Assembly: GCA_029974855.1 (NCBI GenBank) | Contig: JARKQO010000385.1 | Coordinates: 1 to 6,991 of the forward strand | DNA: 6,991 nucleotides | Reading direction: 5' to 3' | Source: Eubacteriales bacterium | GTDB taxonomy: Bacteria; Bacillota_A; Clostridia; Christensenellales; Aristaeellaceae | In this document: positions 1-6,294 of the stretch, one piece after another | Layout: each line of letters opens with the position of its first letter | Position numbering within the stretch: position 1 is the first letter of the stretch | Position numbers and translations under genes: made by a program | The notes under the pieces: model-generated | The model's database searches: none | The model's input: the letters and a program-made list of their open reading frames with translations, nothing else | What the model was told of the DNA's origin: nothing

Positions 1-26
1 GAGGTATCCACTGCCAACAAATTCAA
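1..26 (-). CDS. tsaB: TsaB, t6A synthesis protein, N-terminal fragment (runs off left edge)
   Basis: Only the first eight codons and two bases of the ninth are in the window. They read M(TTG)-N-L-L-A-V-D-T-S, which matches the usual TsaB opening (M-x-L-L-A-I-D-T-S). TsaB is the inactive ASKHA-fold partner that binds TsaD and TsaE in threonylcarbamoyl transfer to A37 of ANN-decoding tRNAs. The start is a TTG that overlaps the tsaE stop codon in the form TTGA, and a good Shine-Dalgarno (AAGGAG) sits five bases upstream. The position directly after tsaE is the classical tsaE-tsaB order of Firmicutes. The identification rests on a very short peptide plus this synteny; the TTG start is inferred, since no ATG lies in this frame nearby. 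Confidence 0.8.
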
Positions 27-502
27 TGGGTCTCCTTCTTCCCTTGTTCCTCCCAGCTGAGAGAGTCCAGCTCCCGGAAGCCCCCCATGGGCTCCAGGAG
101 GATTTCCCGGGCCTCCTCCCCCAAAGGGGTCAGCGTCACCATCAGGTGTTGCGGGGGGATGGCCTCCGGGACCTGCTGGGGCCATTCCACCACCGCCACC
201 CCGTCCCCCTGGAGGTATTCCTCCATGGACAGCTCGTACAGCTCCCCCGGATCCTCCAGCCGGTACCAGTCGAAATGGTAGAGGGGAACGCGGCCCGATT
301 CATACACCTGCAAGATGGTAAAGGTGGGGCTGGTCACCGTCTCCCGCACCCCCAACCCATTGGCGACGCCCCGGGCCAGCTCGCTCTTTCCGGCCCCCAT
401 GTCCCCGTACAGCAGCAGCGCGTCCCCGGGGCAAAGCTGGGCCGCCAGGGCCTGCCCCAAGGCCCGGGTCTGGGCGGCGCTTTGGGTGGTATAGCGCATC
501 AT
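23..502 (-). CDS. tsaE: TsaE, ATPase of tRNA t6A biosynthesis
   Basis: This 159-residue protein has the full TsaE (YjeE) pattern: a P-loop GDMGAGKS at residues 33-40, a switch-like SPTF at 58-61, HFDWYRL at 76-82 with the conserved Asp78, and VEW at 105-107. The family is normally about 150-160 residues, so it is complete. TsaE is a cytoplasmic ATPase that regenerates the TsaB-TsaD complex during synthesis of N6-threonylcarbamoyladenosine at position 37 of tRNAs. The reading frame stays open upstream to 643, but the extra part only reads ribU in another frame. I place the start at 502, where ATG overlaps the ribU stop as ATGA; a second ATG follows at 499. A GGGGAGG lies 13 bases upstream, rather far, so initiation probably depends on coupling with ribU. 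tsaB follows with another four-base overlap. Confidence 0.93.
   Translation of the reverse strand: MMRYTTQSAAQTRALGQALAAQLCPGDALLLYGDMGAGKSELARGVANGLGVRETVTSPTFTILQVYESGRVPLYHFDWYRLEDPGELYELSMEEYLQGDGVAVVEWPQQVPEAIPPQHLMVTLTPLGEEAREILLEPMGGFRELDSLSWEEQGKKETH
32..37 (-). promoter_or_regulatory. Shine-Dalgarno of tsaB
   Basis: AAGGAG on the minus strand lies five bases before the TTG at 26 and inside the last codons of tsaE. It is what makes the TTG a credible start. Confidence 0.7.
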
Positions 503-1176
503 TTTTCCGCCTTGTCCTCCCCTGAGCGTTGAACCCGGGCCGCTGCGCCGGTCGCCCCCCGCCGGATTCCCCTGCCGCTTCCGTGGAGCAGGGGGGATAG
601 GGGTTTGTACATCATGGTGCCCACAATGCTGATGGCCACCCATTTCAGCAGGTTAAAGGGCCCGGTGATATACAGCACGAACTTCCACAGGCTGTCGATG
701 GAGGGGATGAAGGTGGCCCCCATTTTTACGATGTCCTCCACAGGCAGGTGGAACATGGCGCTGAAAAACGGAATCAACAGGTACACGTTTAGAAAAATCC
801 CCGTGAGGGAGGCCAGCACCGCCCCCACCCCCATGCCCAGGATGGCCCCTTGCCGGGATTTGTTCCTTTGGTAGATGAACCCGGCGGGCAGCACCATGGC
901 CAAGCCGATCAGAAAGTCCGCCAGCTCGCCCACCCCCTGGGAGCTGCTGTGCAGCAGCCCCACCAGGCTCTTGACGCCCAGCACCAAGGTGCCCGCCAAG
1001 GGCCCCATGGCAAAGGTGCCCAGCAGCACCGGCAGGTTGCTGAAATCCATCTTGTAAAAGGGCACCCCCGGCACCACCGAAAACTCCAGCATGAACAATA
1101 CAGAGGCCACCGCCGCCAACACCGCGATGGTGCTCATCTCCCGGGTGGATACCAGCCTTTTTCCCTGAGTTGCCAT
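499..1176 (-). CDS. ribU: RibU-type ECF transporter S component (riboflavin uptake)
   Basis: This 225-residue hydrophobic protein is the substrate-binding membrane subunit of an energy-coupling-factor transporter, which would work with the shared EcfA/EcfA'/EcfT module encoded elsewhere. The N-terminal half shows the RibU pattern: a first helix (about 15-32), then YKMDFSNLP at 41-49, a GPLAG turn at 58-62, and further helices around 84-102, 110-139 and 164-190. Riboflavin or FMN as substrate is supported by the FMN riboswitch directly upstream. An in-frame ATG exists at 1191, but GGAGGG is placed seven bases before the ATG at 1176, so I choose the latter. The last 25 or so residues form a Gly/Ala/Arg-rich, then acidic, tail beyond the final helix that RibU proteins such as Bacillus YpaA do not need. 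Its stop overlaps the tsaE start. Confidence 0.92.
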   Translation of the reverse strand: MATQGKRLVSTREMSTIAVLAAVASVLFMLEFSVVPGVPFYKMDFSNLPVLLGTFAMGPLAGTLVLGVKSLVGLLHSSSQGVGELADFLIGLAMVLPAGFIYQRNKSRQGAILGMGVGAVLASLTGIFLNVYLLIPFFSAMFHLPVEDIVKMGATFIPSIDSLWKFVLYITGPFNLLKWVAISIVGTMMYKPLSPLLHGSGRGIRRGATGAAARVQRSGEDKAEK

Positions 1177-1183
1177 ATTCTTT

Positions 1184-1189
1184 CCCTCC
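1184..1189 (-). promoter_or_regulatory. Shine-Dalgarno of ribU
   Basis: GGAGGG is seven bases before ATG 1176 and overlaps the alternative ATG at 1189-1191, which therefore cannot use it. This decides the ribU start. Confidence 0.75.
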
Positions 1190-1200
1190 ATGAACAGAAT

Positions 1201-1231
1201 TTGCCCCTGATGGCTTCAACATCAGGGGCAA
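1201..1231 (-). terminator. Attenuator hairpin of the FMN riboswitch (expression platform)
   Basis: A perfect 12-base-pair inverted repeat, TTGCCCCTGATG / CATCAGGGGCAA, with a seven-base loop lies between the riboswitch aptamer and ribU. On the minus strand it is followed by ATTCTGTTC, a weak U-rich stretch. Position and stem strength fit the regulated intrinsic terminator of a class of FMN riboswitches. The 5' arm (GCCCC) could instead pair with GGGGC at the start of the aptamer, giving a possible antiterminator; that pairing is inference. The ribU Shine-Dalgarno lies outside the stem, about 12 bases downstream, so direct masking is less likely. Confidence 0.7.
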
Positions 1232-1251
1232 TCACGCCACAAAGGCGGCTG

Positions 1252-1388
<137 letters not shown>

Positions 1389-1409
1389 CCATCAACTAGC
1401 TTCCCCAGC

Positions 1410-1438
1410 ATCATAGCACCACGGGGCGGCGATGTCAA
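1410..1438 (-). promoter_or_regulatory. Sigma-A promoter of the ribU-tsaE-tsaB unit
   Basis: On the minus strand there is a perfect -35 TTGACA (1438-1433), a 17-base spacer and a -10 TATGAT (1415-1410; five of six matches). The start of transcription would be near 1403, about 15 bases before the riboswitch, giving a leader of roughly 225 bases. The -35 box includes the TGA stop codon of the upstream kinase gene. Confidence 0.85.
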
Positions 1439-2736
1439 TTCCCTTGCAAATCCAAATAAGCCGCGCCCACGGGGCGAATATCCAGCACATTGCAGCTGTG
1501 GGGCCCAAAGACCGCCTCCATGTCCTTCACAAAATCCTCCAACTCGCTCCCCGGCACGAAGTTCAGGGTGGTGCCCGCAAAGCCGCCTCCGTGCACCCGC
1601 CAGGCCCCCTTGCCCTGGAGCTTTTTCTCCGCCAGCATCAGCGCCAGGCCCAATTCCTGGCCCGCGCATTGGGAGACGATGTTTTGCAAATAGGCGAAGC
1701 TGCTGCGGCCCGACTCCACGACTTTTTCCAAGAACAAGGGCAGATCGTCCTTTTGCAAGGCCTCCATCTGGTCCATCACCCGGCTGTTTTCCGCGAAGAA
1801 ATGGGCTGCCCGCAAAATGGCCCGGTCCGGGCTGGAGCATGGCAGCTCGTGGCGGAGCTTGGGGATGGCCTGCATGAACTGCTCGGGCCTTACCCGGCGC
1901 AGGTGCTTTTCCCCGAAGTAGGCGGCCACCGCCCGCATGTCCTCGGGAATGGCGGCATACAGGGGGGTCAGGTCGTCATGGCTGCCGCCGGTGTTTACCA
2001 CCACCAGAGCCATGCCCTTGCGGGCAAAGTCATAGTTCAGCTCCACAATTTTGGCCTGGTCGTCCTTGAAGTCCATAAAGGTGAGGCCGCCCACGCTGCT
2101 GGCCATCTGGTCCATCAGGCCGCTGGGCTTGCCAAAATAGATGTTTTCCGCGTACTGGGAGATCTGGGCCCGGACCTGGGGGTCCATGGACCAGCCTCCG
2201 TACAGGGCGTCCAAAATGGCGCACACCAGCACCTCAAAGGAGGCGGAGGAGCTGAGGCCGCTGCCCCCCCGCACCAAGGAGGTGACCACCGCGTCAAACC
2301 CGCCGATGGGATAGCCCATCTCCTTCATCTTGGCCGCTACGCCCCGGATCAAGGAGGCGGAGGTGCCCTTTTCCTCTTCCTGGGGAAGCAGCTCCGCCAG
2401 GTCCATCTCCAGGGCTGGATACCCCTCGCTGAACACCCGCACCCGGCCGTCCTCCCGGGCGCTCACCGCCGCCAAAGTGTCCAGGTTCACCGCCGCGGCC
2501 AGCACCTTGCCCTTGTTATGGTCCGTGTGGTTGCCGCCGATTTCCGTGCGGCCCGGGGCGCTTACCAGCAGCACCGGCCCCTGGGCGTCCACCAACTCCT
2601 CATGCTTTTTCACAATGTGGATATACCGGGCGGTCTGGGCCACCAACATCCCGTCCCGTTGGCCGTAGAGATGGGTCAGGGTTTTCATCACGCCGGGGGT
2701 TTTCAGCTGCCGGATCATCTGCGCATACTGGTTCAT
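1435..2736 (-). CDS. Galactokinase-family GHMP sugar kinase
   Basis: This 433-residue cytoplasmic protein has the three GHMP-kinase motifs in galactokinase form: PGRTEIGGNHTDHNKG at 61-76, the ATP-binding loop RGGSGLSSSAS at 156-166, and GGGFAG at 383-388. GLMDQ at 206-210 holds the catalytic Asp209. Galactokinases transfer phosphate from ATP to C1 of galactose in the Leloir pathway. Two things are off the classical pattern: the sugar-binding GEHTDY motif is GNHTDH here (Glu replaced by Asn69), and about 57 residues precede motif 1, longer than in E. coli GalK. The protein belongs to a divergent galactokinase-like subfamily, so galactose as substrate is likely but not certain. An ATG exists at 2748, but AAGGAT would sit on top of it; from ATG 2736 the spacing is 10 bases. 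It lies 46 bases after the solute-binding protein gene with no promoter or clear terminator between, suggesting one transcript. Confidence 0.87.
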   Translation of the reverse strand: MNQYAQMIRQLKTPGVMKTLTHLYGQRDGMLVAQTARYIHIVKKHEELVDAQGPVLLVSAPGRTEIGGNHTDHNKGKVLAAAVNLDTLAAVSAREDGRVRVFSEGYPALEMDLAELLPQEEEKGTSASLIRGVAAKMKEMGYPIGGFDAVVTSLVRGGSGLSSSASFEVLVCAILDALYGGWSMDPQVRAQISQYAENIYFGKPSGLMDQMASSVGGLTFMDFKDDQAKIVELNYDFARKGMALVVVNTGGSHDDLTPLYAAIPEDMRAVAAYFGEKHLRRVRPEQFMQAIPKLRHELPCSSPDRAILRAAHFFAENSRVMDQMEALQKDDLPLFLEKVVESGRSSFAYLQNIVSQCAGQELGLALMLAEKKLQGKGAWRVHGGGFAGTTLNFVPGSELEDFVKDMEAVFGPHSCNVLDIRPVGAAYLDLQGN

Positions 2737-2782
2737 CGCTATTCCCATCCTTCTTTGGTTGTCCTTGGGCCCGGGGCCCGCG

Positions 2783-4312
2783 TTACGGCAGCGCGGGCGC
2801 CGTCCACACGGCGGCCATCCCCTGCCAGAAATCGATCATCCGGTCCGCCCCGTGGTCCTTAAGCCCCTGGCGGAACTCCTGGATACCCTCCGGGGTCAGC
2901 TCCCATTGGCCTAGCACGAAGCGGGCAAAGGCCTCGTCCACATACAGGCCCAGCTCATTTTGAAGGGCCAGCACCTCGCGGCTCTGCTCCTGGGTGAACT
3001 GAAAATCCGGGAAGGGCTTTTGCAAAAGCGGCTTCAGCTTTTCCAGCTCCCCGTTCAGGCGTACCACCCCATCCTCTGTAAAGCGGTTGTAGAAATCCAG
3101 GGGGAACAGCCAGGGCATGCCGCCGGTATCGTAGAGGGTCAAATCGTTGAGCCCCGCGCCGCTTTGGGCGGTAAGCTCCGGGGCGAATTGCCAGCGCCCG
3201 GCTTCGTCCAGCAGGTAGTCCGTCCCTTCCACACCGGCCATAGCCTCCACGGCCCCCTCCGGGGTATAGAGCACATCCGCCCAGCGCAGCAGCGCGGCGG
3301 GGTCCTGGCAGGCGGAGGTGATGGCAAAGGCCCCCCGGGTGATTTCCCCGGCCAAATCCCGGTAGGCCTGGGCGTCCCCGTAGGCCAGGGGCGGCATGAC
3401 CACGTACTCCTGGGCCCGGTCATAGTTGGCCAGCAGCAAGGGGTTGGGGCCGAAGAACGCGCCGTACACCGCCGGGGCGTCCTTCTCGGTGGGGGATCGC
3501 AGGGCGTCGGAGGTGTAAAAGCCGTTGGAGTCCAGCAGCTTTTGGCTTTGCAGCTCCCGCAGATACCCCAGCATGGCGAAAAACCCATCCTCCAGGGGCC
3601 AAAAATGGATCTGGCCCTGGGAATCCAGGTAGATATTGTAATCGTTCACCACGGCCCCAAAGGCGTGGGAGAAGAACTTCAGGTCCCATACCCCCAGAAA
3701 GCCAAAGGGAATTTCATCCTTTTTACCGTTTTGGTTGGGGTCCTTTTCCAAAAAGGCCCGCAGCACCTCTTGCAGCTCCCGGGCATTGGTGGGCATGGAC
3801 AGGTTCAGCCGCTCCAGCCAGAGCTGGTTGATCCAGATGGGATTTTGGGTGGGCAAGGTGTGGATGCCCGGCAGCGCGCCGATTTTGCCGTTTGGCAGCG
3901 TAATGGCCGCCAACCAGTCCGGATGGGCCTGAAGCAAGGCCCAAAGGTTCGGGGCGTTTTCCGCCAGCAAGGGCTTTAAGTCAATGAGCTGGCCGCTGTC
4001 CGTATAGGCCAGCAGCTCCTGGGTGGTGAGAGCCGCCTTGAAGAGCACATCCGGCAGGGGACCCTCCCGGAACATGCTCTCCTTGGCGGCCTGCCATTTG
4101 CCATAGTCCGTATAGGGATCAAAGGTGAAGCGGACGCCGGTCCGCGCCTCCATGCGCGAAAAAAAAGCGTTGGTCTCCCATTGATGGACGCTTTCGTCCC
4201 CCTCAAACCCCGCCATGGAAAAGGCCGCCGTTTCCCCGGAAGCGGCCCACAAAGGGAGAAGGACCAAGAGCCAAAGAATGCAGACCAGACGCTTTACTAC
4301 GCTGTTTTTCAT
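2783..4312 (-). CDS. Extracellular solute-binding protein (family 1, oligosaccharide type), non-lipobox
   Basis: This 509-residue exported protein resembles the large AlgQ/LipO/YtcQ type of ABC-transporter solute-binding proteins. Residues 1-25 are a signal peptide: basic MKNSVVKR, then a hydrophobic core to Trp22, with small residues (AAS) at 23-25. The mature part holds an EF-hand-like acidic loop, DPNQNGKKDEIP at 191-202, a calcium-binding feature known from AlgQ-type proteins, and many aromatic residues (for example WPLEDGFFAMLGY at 238-250) as expected for carbohydrate binding. It starts at ATG 4312 with a perfect AAGGAGG six bases upstream. Unlike most Gram-positive binding proteins it has no lipobox cysteine at the cleavage site; the only early Cys (residue 11) is inside the hydrophobic core. 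No permease gene is adjacent. The following galactokinase-like gene suggests a sugar or oligosaccharide ligand, which is inference. Confidence 0.85.
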   Translation of the reverse strand: MKNSVVKRLVCILWLLVLLPLWAASGETAAFSMAGFEGDESVHQWETNAFFSRMEARTGVRFTFDPYTDYGKWQAAKESMFREGPLPDVLFKAALTTQELLAYTDSGQLIDLKPLLAENAPNLWALLQAHPDWLAAITLPNGKIGALPGIHTLPTQNPIWINQLWLERLNLSMPTNARELQEVLRAFLEKDPNQNGKKDEIPFGFLGVWDLKFFSHAFGAVVNDYNIYLDSQGQIHFWPLEDGFFAMLGYLRELQSQKLLDSNGFYTSDALRSPTEKDAPAVYGAFFGPNPLLLANYDRAQEYVVMPPLAYGDAQAYRDLAGEITRGAFAITSACQDPAALLRWADVLYTPEGAVEAMAGVEGTDYLLDEAGRWQFAPELTAQSGAGLNDLTLYDTGGMPWLFPLDFYNRFTEDGVVRLNGELEKLKPLLQKPFPDFQFTQEQSREVLALQNELGLYVDEAFARFVLGQWELTPEGIQEFRQGLKDHGADRMIDFWQGMAAVWTAPALP

Positions 4313-4364
4313 GACGCGCCTCCTTGGAAGGGTGATGCCTTGTCCACCTGGAACAGCGTATTTT

Positions 4365-4393
4365 ATTATACCGATTTTTCACCCTTTTGCCAA
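4365..4393 (-). promoter_or_regulatory. Promoter of the solute-binding protein gene
   Basis: On the minus strand -35 TTGGCA (4393-4388; five of six) is separated by 17 bases from a perfect -10 TATAAT (4370-4365). Transcription would start near 4358, giving a short leader of about 45 bases before ATG 4312. Confidence 0.85.
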
Positions 4394-4398
4394 GTTCA

Positions 4399-4416
4399 TG
4401 TAAACTTTTTGTAAAC
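4399..4416 (-). repeat. Two TGTAAAC direct repeats upstream of the promoter (possible operator)
   Basis: The plus strand shows TGTAAAC at 4399-4405 and again at 4410-4416, 11 bases apart, so both copies lie on the same face of the helix. They end six bases upstream of the -35 box of the solute-binding protein promoter. The placement is typical of an activator site; an A/T-rich UP-element is the alternative. Confidence 0.5.
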
Positions 4417-4459
4417 CGCCTGCCCGGAAGGCTCCCGGAACCGCGAGGGGCCGCTGTCC

Positions 4460-6172
4460 TCAGGCCCGGGCCGCCCCGGCCTCCGGGGTCAGGCAGGAGC
4501 GCACCTCCTCCTCGCAGACCGCTTCCCGGGCCAGCAGCATGCAGGTAAGCCGGTTCCAGGAGGCCCGGTAGCCCAGCAGCACCTTTTTGGCCAGGTCGTA
4601 CCCGCACTGGAGCCATTGCTGGGCCGCCTGATCCCGCCGGGATTGGGAGAACAGGTACAAACCGTCCCCTTCGGGCAGCATGCCCCATTCGCAGACCATC
4701 CTGCGAGCCAAAGCCGCGGCCTTTTCCAAATCGTTGGCGGCCCCGGTGCTCACCAAATCCGCGCCGTAGGTGATCTCCTCCGCCGCGCGGCCCGCCAGGG
4801 CCACGGCGATGTGATGCAGCAGTTCCTGCTTGGAGTGGAACATCTTCTCCGGCTGAATGGCCATGCTGTACCCGGCGGCCCCCTTGGAGGAGGGCACGAT
4901 GCTCACCTTGCGGATGCGGCTGTCCGGCAGCAGCACGCAGGTGGCCAGGGCGTGGCCCGCCTCGTGGGCGGCGGTGATCTCCCGTTCCCGCTCCTGGCCG
5001 TAGCCGGTGCGCCGGTCGCTGCCGCAAATCATCACGTCGTAGGCCAGGTCGATATCCTCCCGGGTGATGTTTTGGGCATTGCGCTTGGCGGCCAGAATGG
5101 CCGCCTCGTTGAGCATGCTCTCCAGCCGGGCACCCGAAAACAGCGCGGTTTGGGCCGCCACGGCCGACAGGGACACGGCCTCGTCCAGGGGCTTGCCCTG
5201 GGCGTGGACCTGGAGAATCTTCACCCGCTCCTCAAAGCCCGGCAAGGGCACCTCGATCTGGCGGTCGAACCGGCCCGCCCGAAGCAAAGCCTCGTCCAAG
5301 GTGTCGATGCGGTTGGTGGCGGCCATGACGATGATGCCCTCCTGCTCCCGAAAGCCGCTCATCTCGGAAAGCAAAGCGTTGAGGGTTTGCTCCCGCTCGT
5401 CGCTGGTGTTGTCCCGCTTCTTGCCGATGGCGTCGATCTCGTCGATGAAGATCACGGCGCTGCCCGCCTTGCGGGCCTTGGCAAAGAGGGTGCGCACCCG
5501 GCTGGCCCCCACCCCCACGTACATCTCCACAAAGTCCGCGCCGTTGACGGCGAAAAAGGGCACCCCCGCCTCTCCCGCCAAAGCCCGGGCCATGAGGGTC
5601 TTGCCTGTGCCCGGAGGGCCGTAGAGCAGCACGCCCCGGGGAATGCGGGCCCCGTAGCGGCTGTACTTCTCCGGGGAGCGGATAAAGCTCACCAAATCCC
5701 GCAGGCTGTCCATGGCCTCCTCGTTGGCGGCCACCTGGCTGAAGGTGGTGGTGGGCACGGTTTTTTCGCTTTCCATGACGGACTTGCCCACAGGGGCCCG
5801 TTCTCCCCGGCGGTACTTGCTCCAGAAGGCCAGGCCCCCTACGGCCAGCAAGAATATCAGCAGGCCTACGCCGTTTTCCACGGCCCCCTGCTCCGTCACG
5901 GAAACCCCTTGCAAAAGCAAGCTGTGCTTGAGGGTGTCTACGCGGGGGTTGTCAAAGGCAAAGCGGTTGCCCTCCTGGTCCACTGCCACCAAGGTGGCCG
6001 CGTCCCGAAGCTGTACCTGGCTGACCCGGCCCGCCCTGACCCTTTGCAAAAAGGTTTGGTAACTCACCGTTTCCAGGGTCTGGCTGCGGCTTTGAAGCGC
6101 CACAAACAACAGCATGCCCAGCATCAGCGCCAGCACACAAAGCCGAAAGATTTTTTCGTACCTTGCGCGCAT
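4460..6172 (-). CDS. ftsH: FtsH, ATP-dependent zinc metalloprotease of the membrane
   Basis: This 570-residue protein has the FtsH order: TM1 at about 10-26, an extracytoplasmic domain of about 75 residues, TM2 at about 101-117, then an AAA+ domain with Walker A GPPGTGKT (185-192), pore loop MYVG (217-220), Walker B VIFIDEID (240-247) and arginine fingers in LLRAGRFD (R298, R301). The zinc protease follows with HEAGH at 403-407 and the third zinc ligand Asp481 in STGAANDLE. FtsH forms a hexamer that extracts and degrades membrane and short-lived cytosolic proteins. GTG at 6190 opens the frame, but GGAGG lies eight bases before ATG 6172, so I choose that. The C-terminal part after Asp481 is about 90 residues, against about 150 in E. 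coli FtsH, and several usually conserved prolines around the second region of homology are replaced (TNRID, RAGRFD). It may be a secondary FtsH copy. Confidence 0.95.
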   Translation of the reverse strand: MRARYEKIFRLCVLALMLGMLLFVALQSRSQTLETVSYQTFLQRVRAGRVSQVQLRDAATLVAVDQEGNRFAFDNPRVDTLKHSLLLQGVSVTEQGAVENGVGLLIFLLAVGGLAFWSKYRRGERAPVGKSVMESEKTVPTTTFSQVAANEEAMDSLRDLVSFIRSPEKYSRYGARIPRGVLLYGPPGTGKTLMARALAGEAGVPFFAVNGADFVEMYVGVGASRVRTLFAKARKAGSAVIFIDEIDAIGKKRDNTSDEREQTLNALLSEMSGFREQEGIIVMAATNRIDTLDEALLRAGRFDRQIEVPLPGFEERVKILQVHAQGKPLDEAVSLSAVAAQTALFSGARLESMLNEAAILAAKRNAQNITREDIDLAYDVMICGSDRRTGYGQEREREITAAHEAGHALATCVLLPDSRIRKVSIVPSSKGAAGYSMAIQPEKMFHSKQELLHHIAVALAGRAAEEITYGADLVSTGAANDLEKAAALARRMVCEWGMLPEGDGLYLFSQSRRDQAAQQWLQCGYDLAKKVLLGYRASWNRLTCMLLAREAVCEEEVRSCLTPEAGAARA

Positions 6173-6203
6173 CTCCCACACCTCCAACACATCGTTGTTT
6201 CAA

Positions 6204-6233
6204 AGTATACAAGAGATACGTTCCCGAAGTAAA
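6204..6233 (-). promoter_or_regulatory. Probable ftsH promoter
   Basis: On the minus strand a -10 TATACT (6209-6204; five of six) has a weaker -35 TTTACT (6233-6228; four of six) at 18 bases. The start point would be near 6197, 25 bases before ATG 6172. Confidence 0.6.
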
Positions 6234-6258
6234 TGGTACTTATTAACGGCCTTACCAT
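6233..6258. repeat. Short inverted repeat in the ftsH divergent region
   Basis: ATGGTA (6233-6238) and TACCAT (6253-6258) are inverted with 14 bases between. They lie between the ftsH -35 box and a candidate plus-strand -35 box, where an operator shared by both directions could sit. The arms are only six bases, so chance is possible. The eight-base palindrome ACCATGGT (6254-6261) overlaps the right arm. Confidence 0.3.
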
Positions 6259-6260
6259 GG

Positions 6261-6289
6261 TTGCAAAAGGATTTGGCGGCGCATATTAA
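6261..6289 (+). promoter_or_regulatory. Weak candidate promoter for the plus-strand membrane protein gene
   Basis: TTGCAA (6261-6266) and TATTAA (6284-6289) are spaced by 17 bases; each matches the consensus at four of six positions. A transcript from here would carry the 6305-6337 hairpin in its leader. Confidence 0.35.
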
Positions 6290-6294
6290 CCGCG

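Noticed and set aside
503..643. N-terminal extension of tsaE up to ATG 643
   Set aside because: It overlaps 47 codons of ribU, has Gly/Pro/His/Arg-rich mirror composition, and TsaE proteins begin near the chosen ATG.
2767..2779. GGGCCC-type palindrome between the solute-binding protein and kinase genes as a terminator
   Set aside because: The stem is only about five base pairs and is followed by AAGGACAAC, not a T-run, so it is not an intrinsic terminator.
1432..2862. Long plus-strand open frame (476 codons) opposite the galactokinase-like gene
   Set aside because: It is the mirror frame of a GC-rich gene: rich in His, Gln, Gly and Leu with no recognisable motif, while the minus strand holds all GHMP motifs.
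2960..3979. Plus-strand open frame of 339 codons opposite the solute-binding protein
   Set aside because: Same mirror-frame effect; no start context and no family pattern.
4417..4459. Possible ftsH terminator
   Set aside because: The GC-rich segment holds repeated TTCCGGG but no convincing long stem followed by a T-run. How ftsH transcription ends is not visible.
4616..6232. Long plus-strand open frame (538 codons) opposite ftsH
   Set aside because: Antisense shadow with low-complexity His/Gly/Gln composition; the minus strand carries every FtsH motif.
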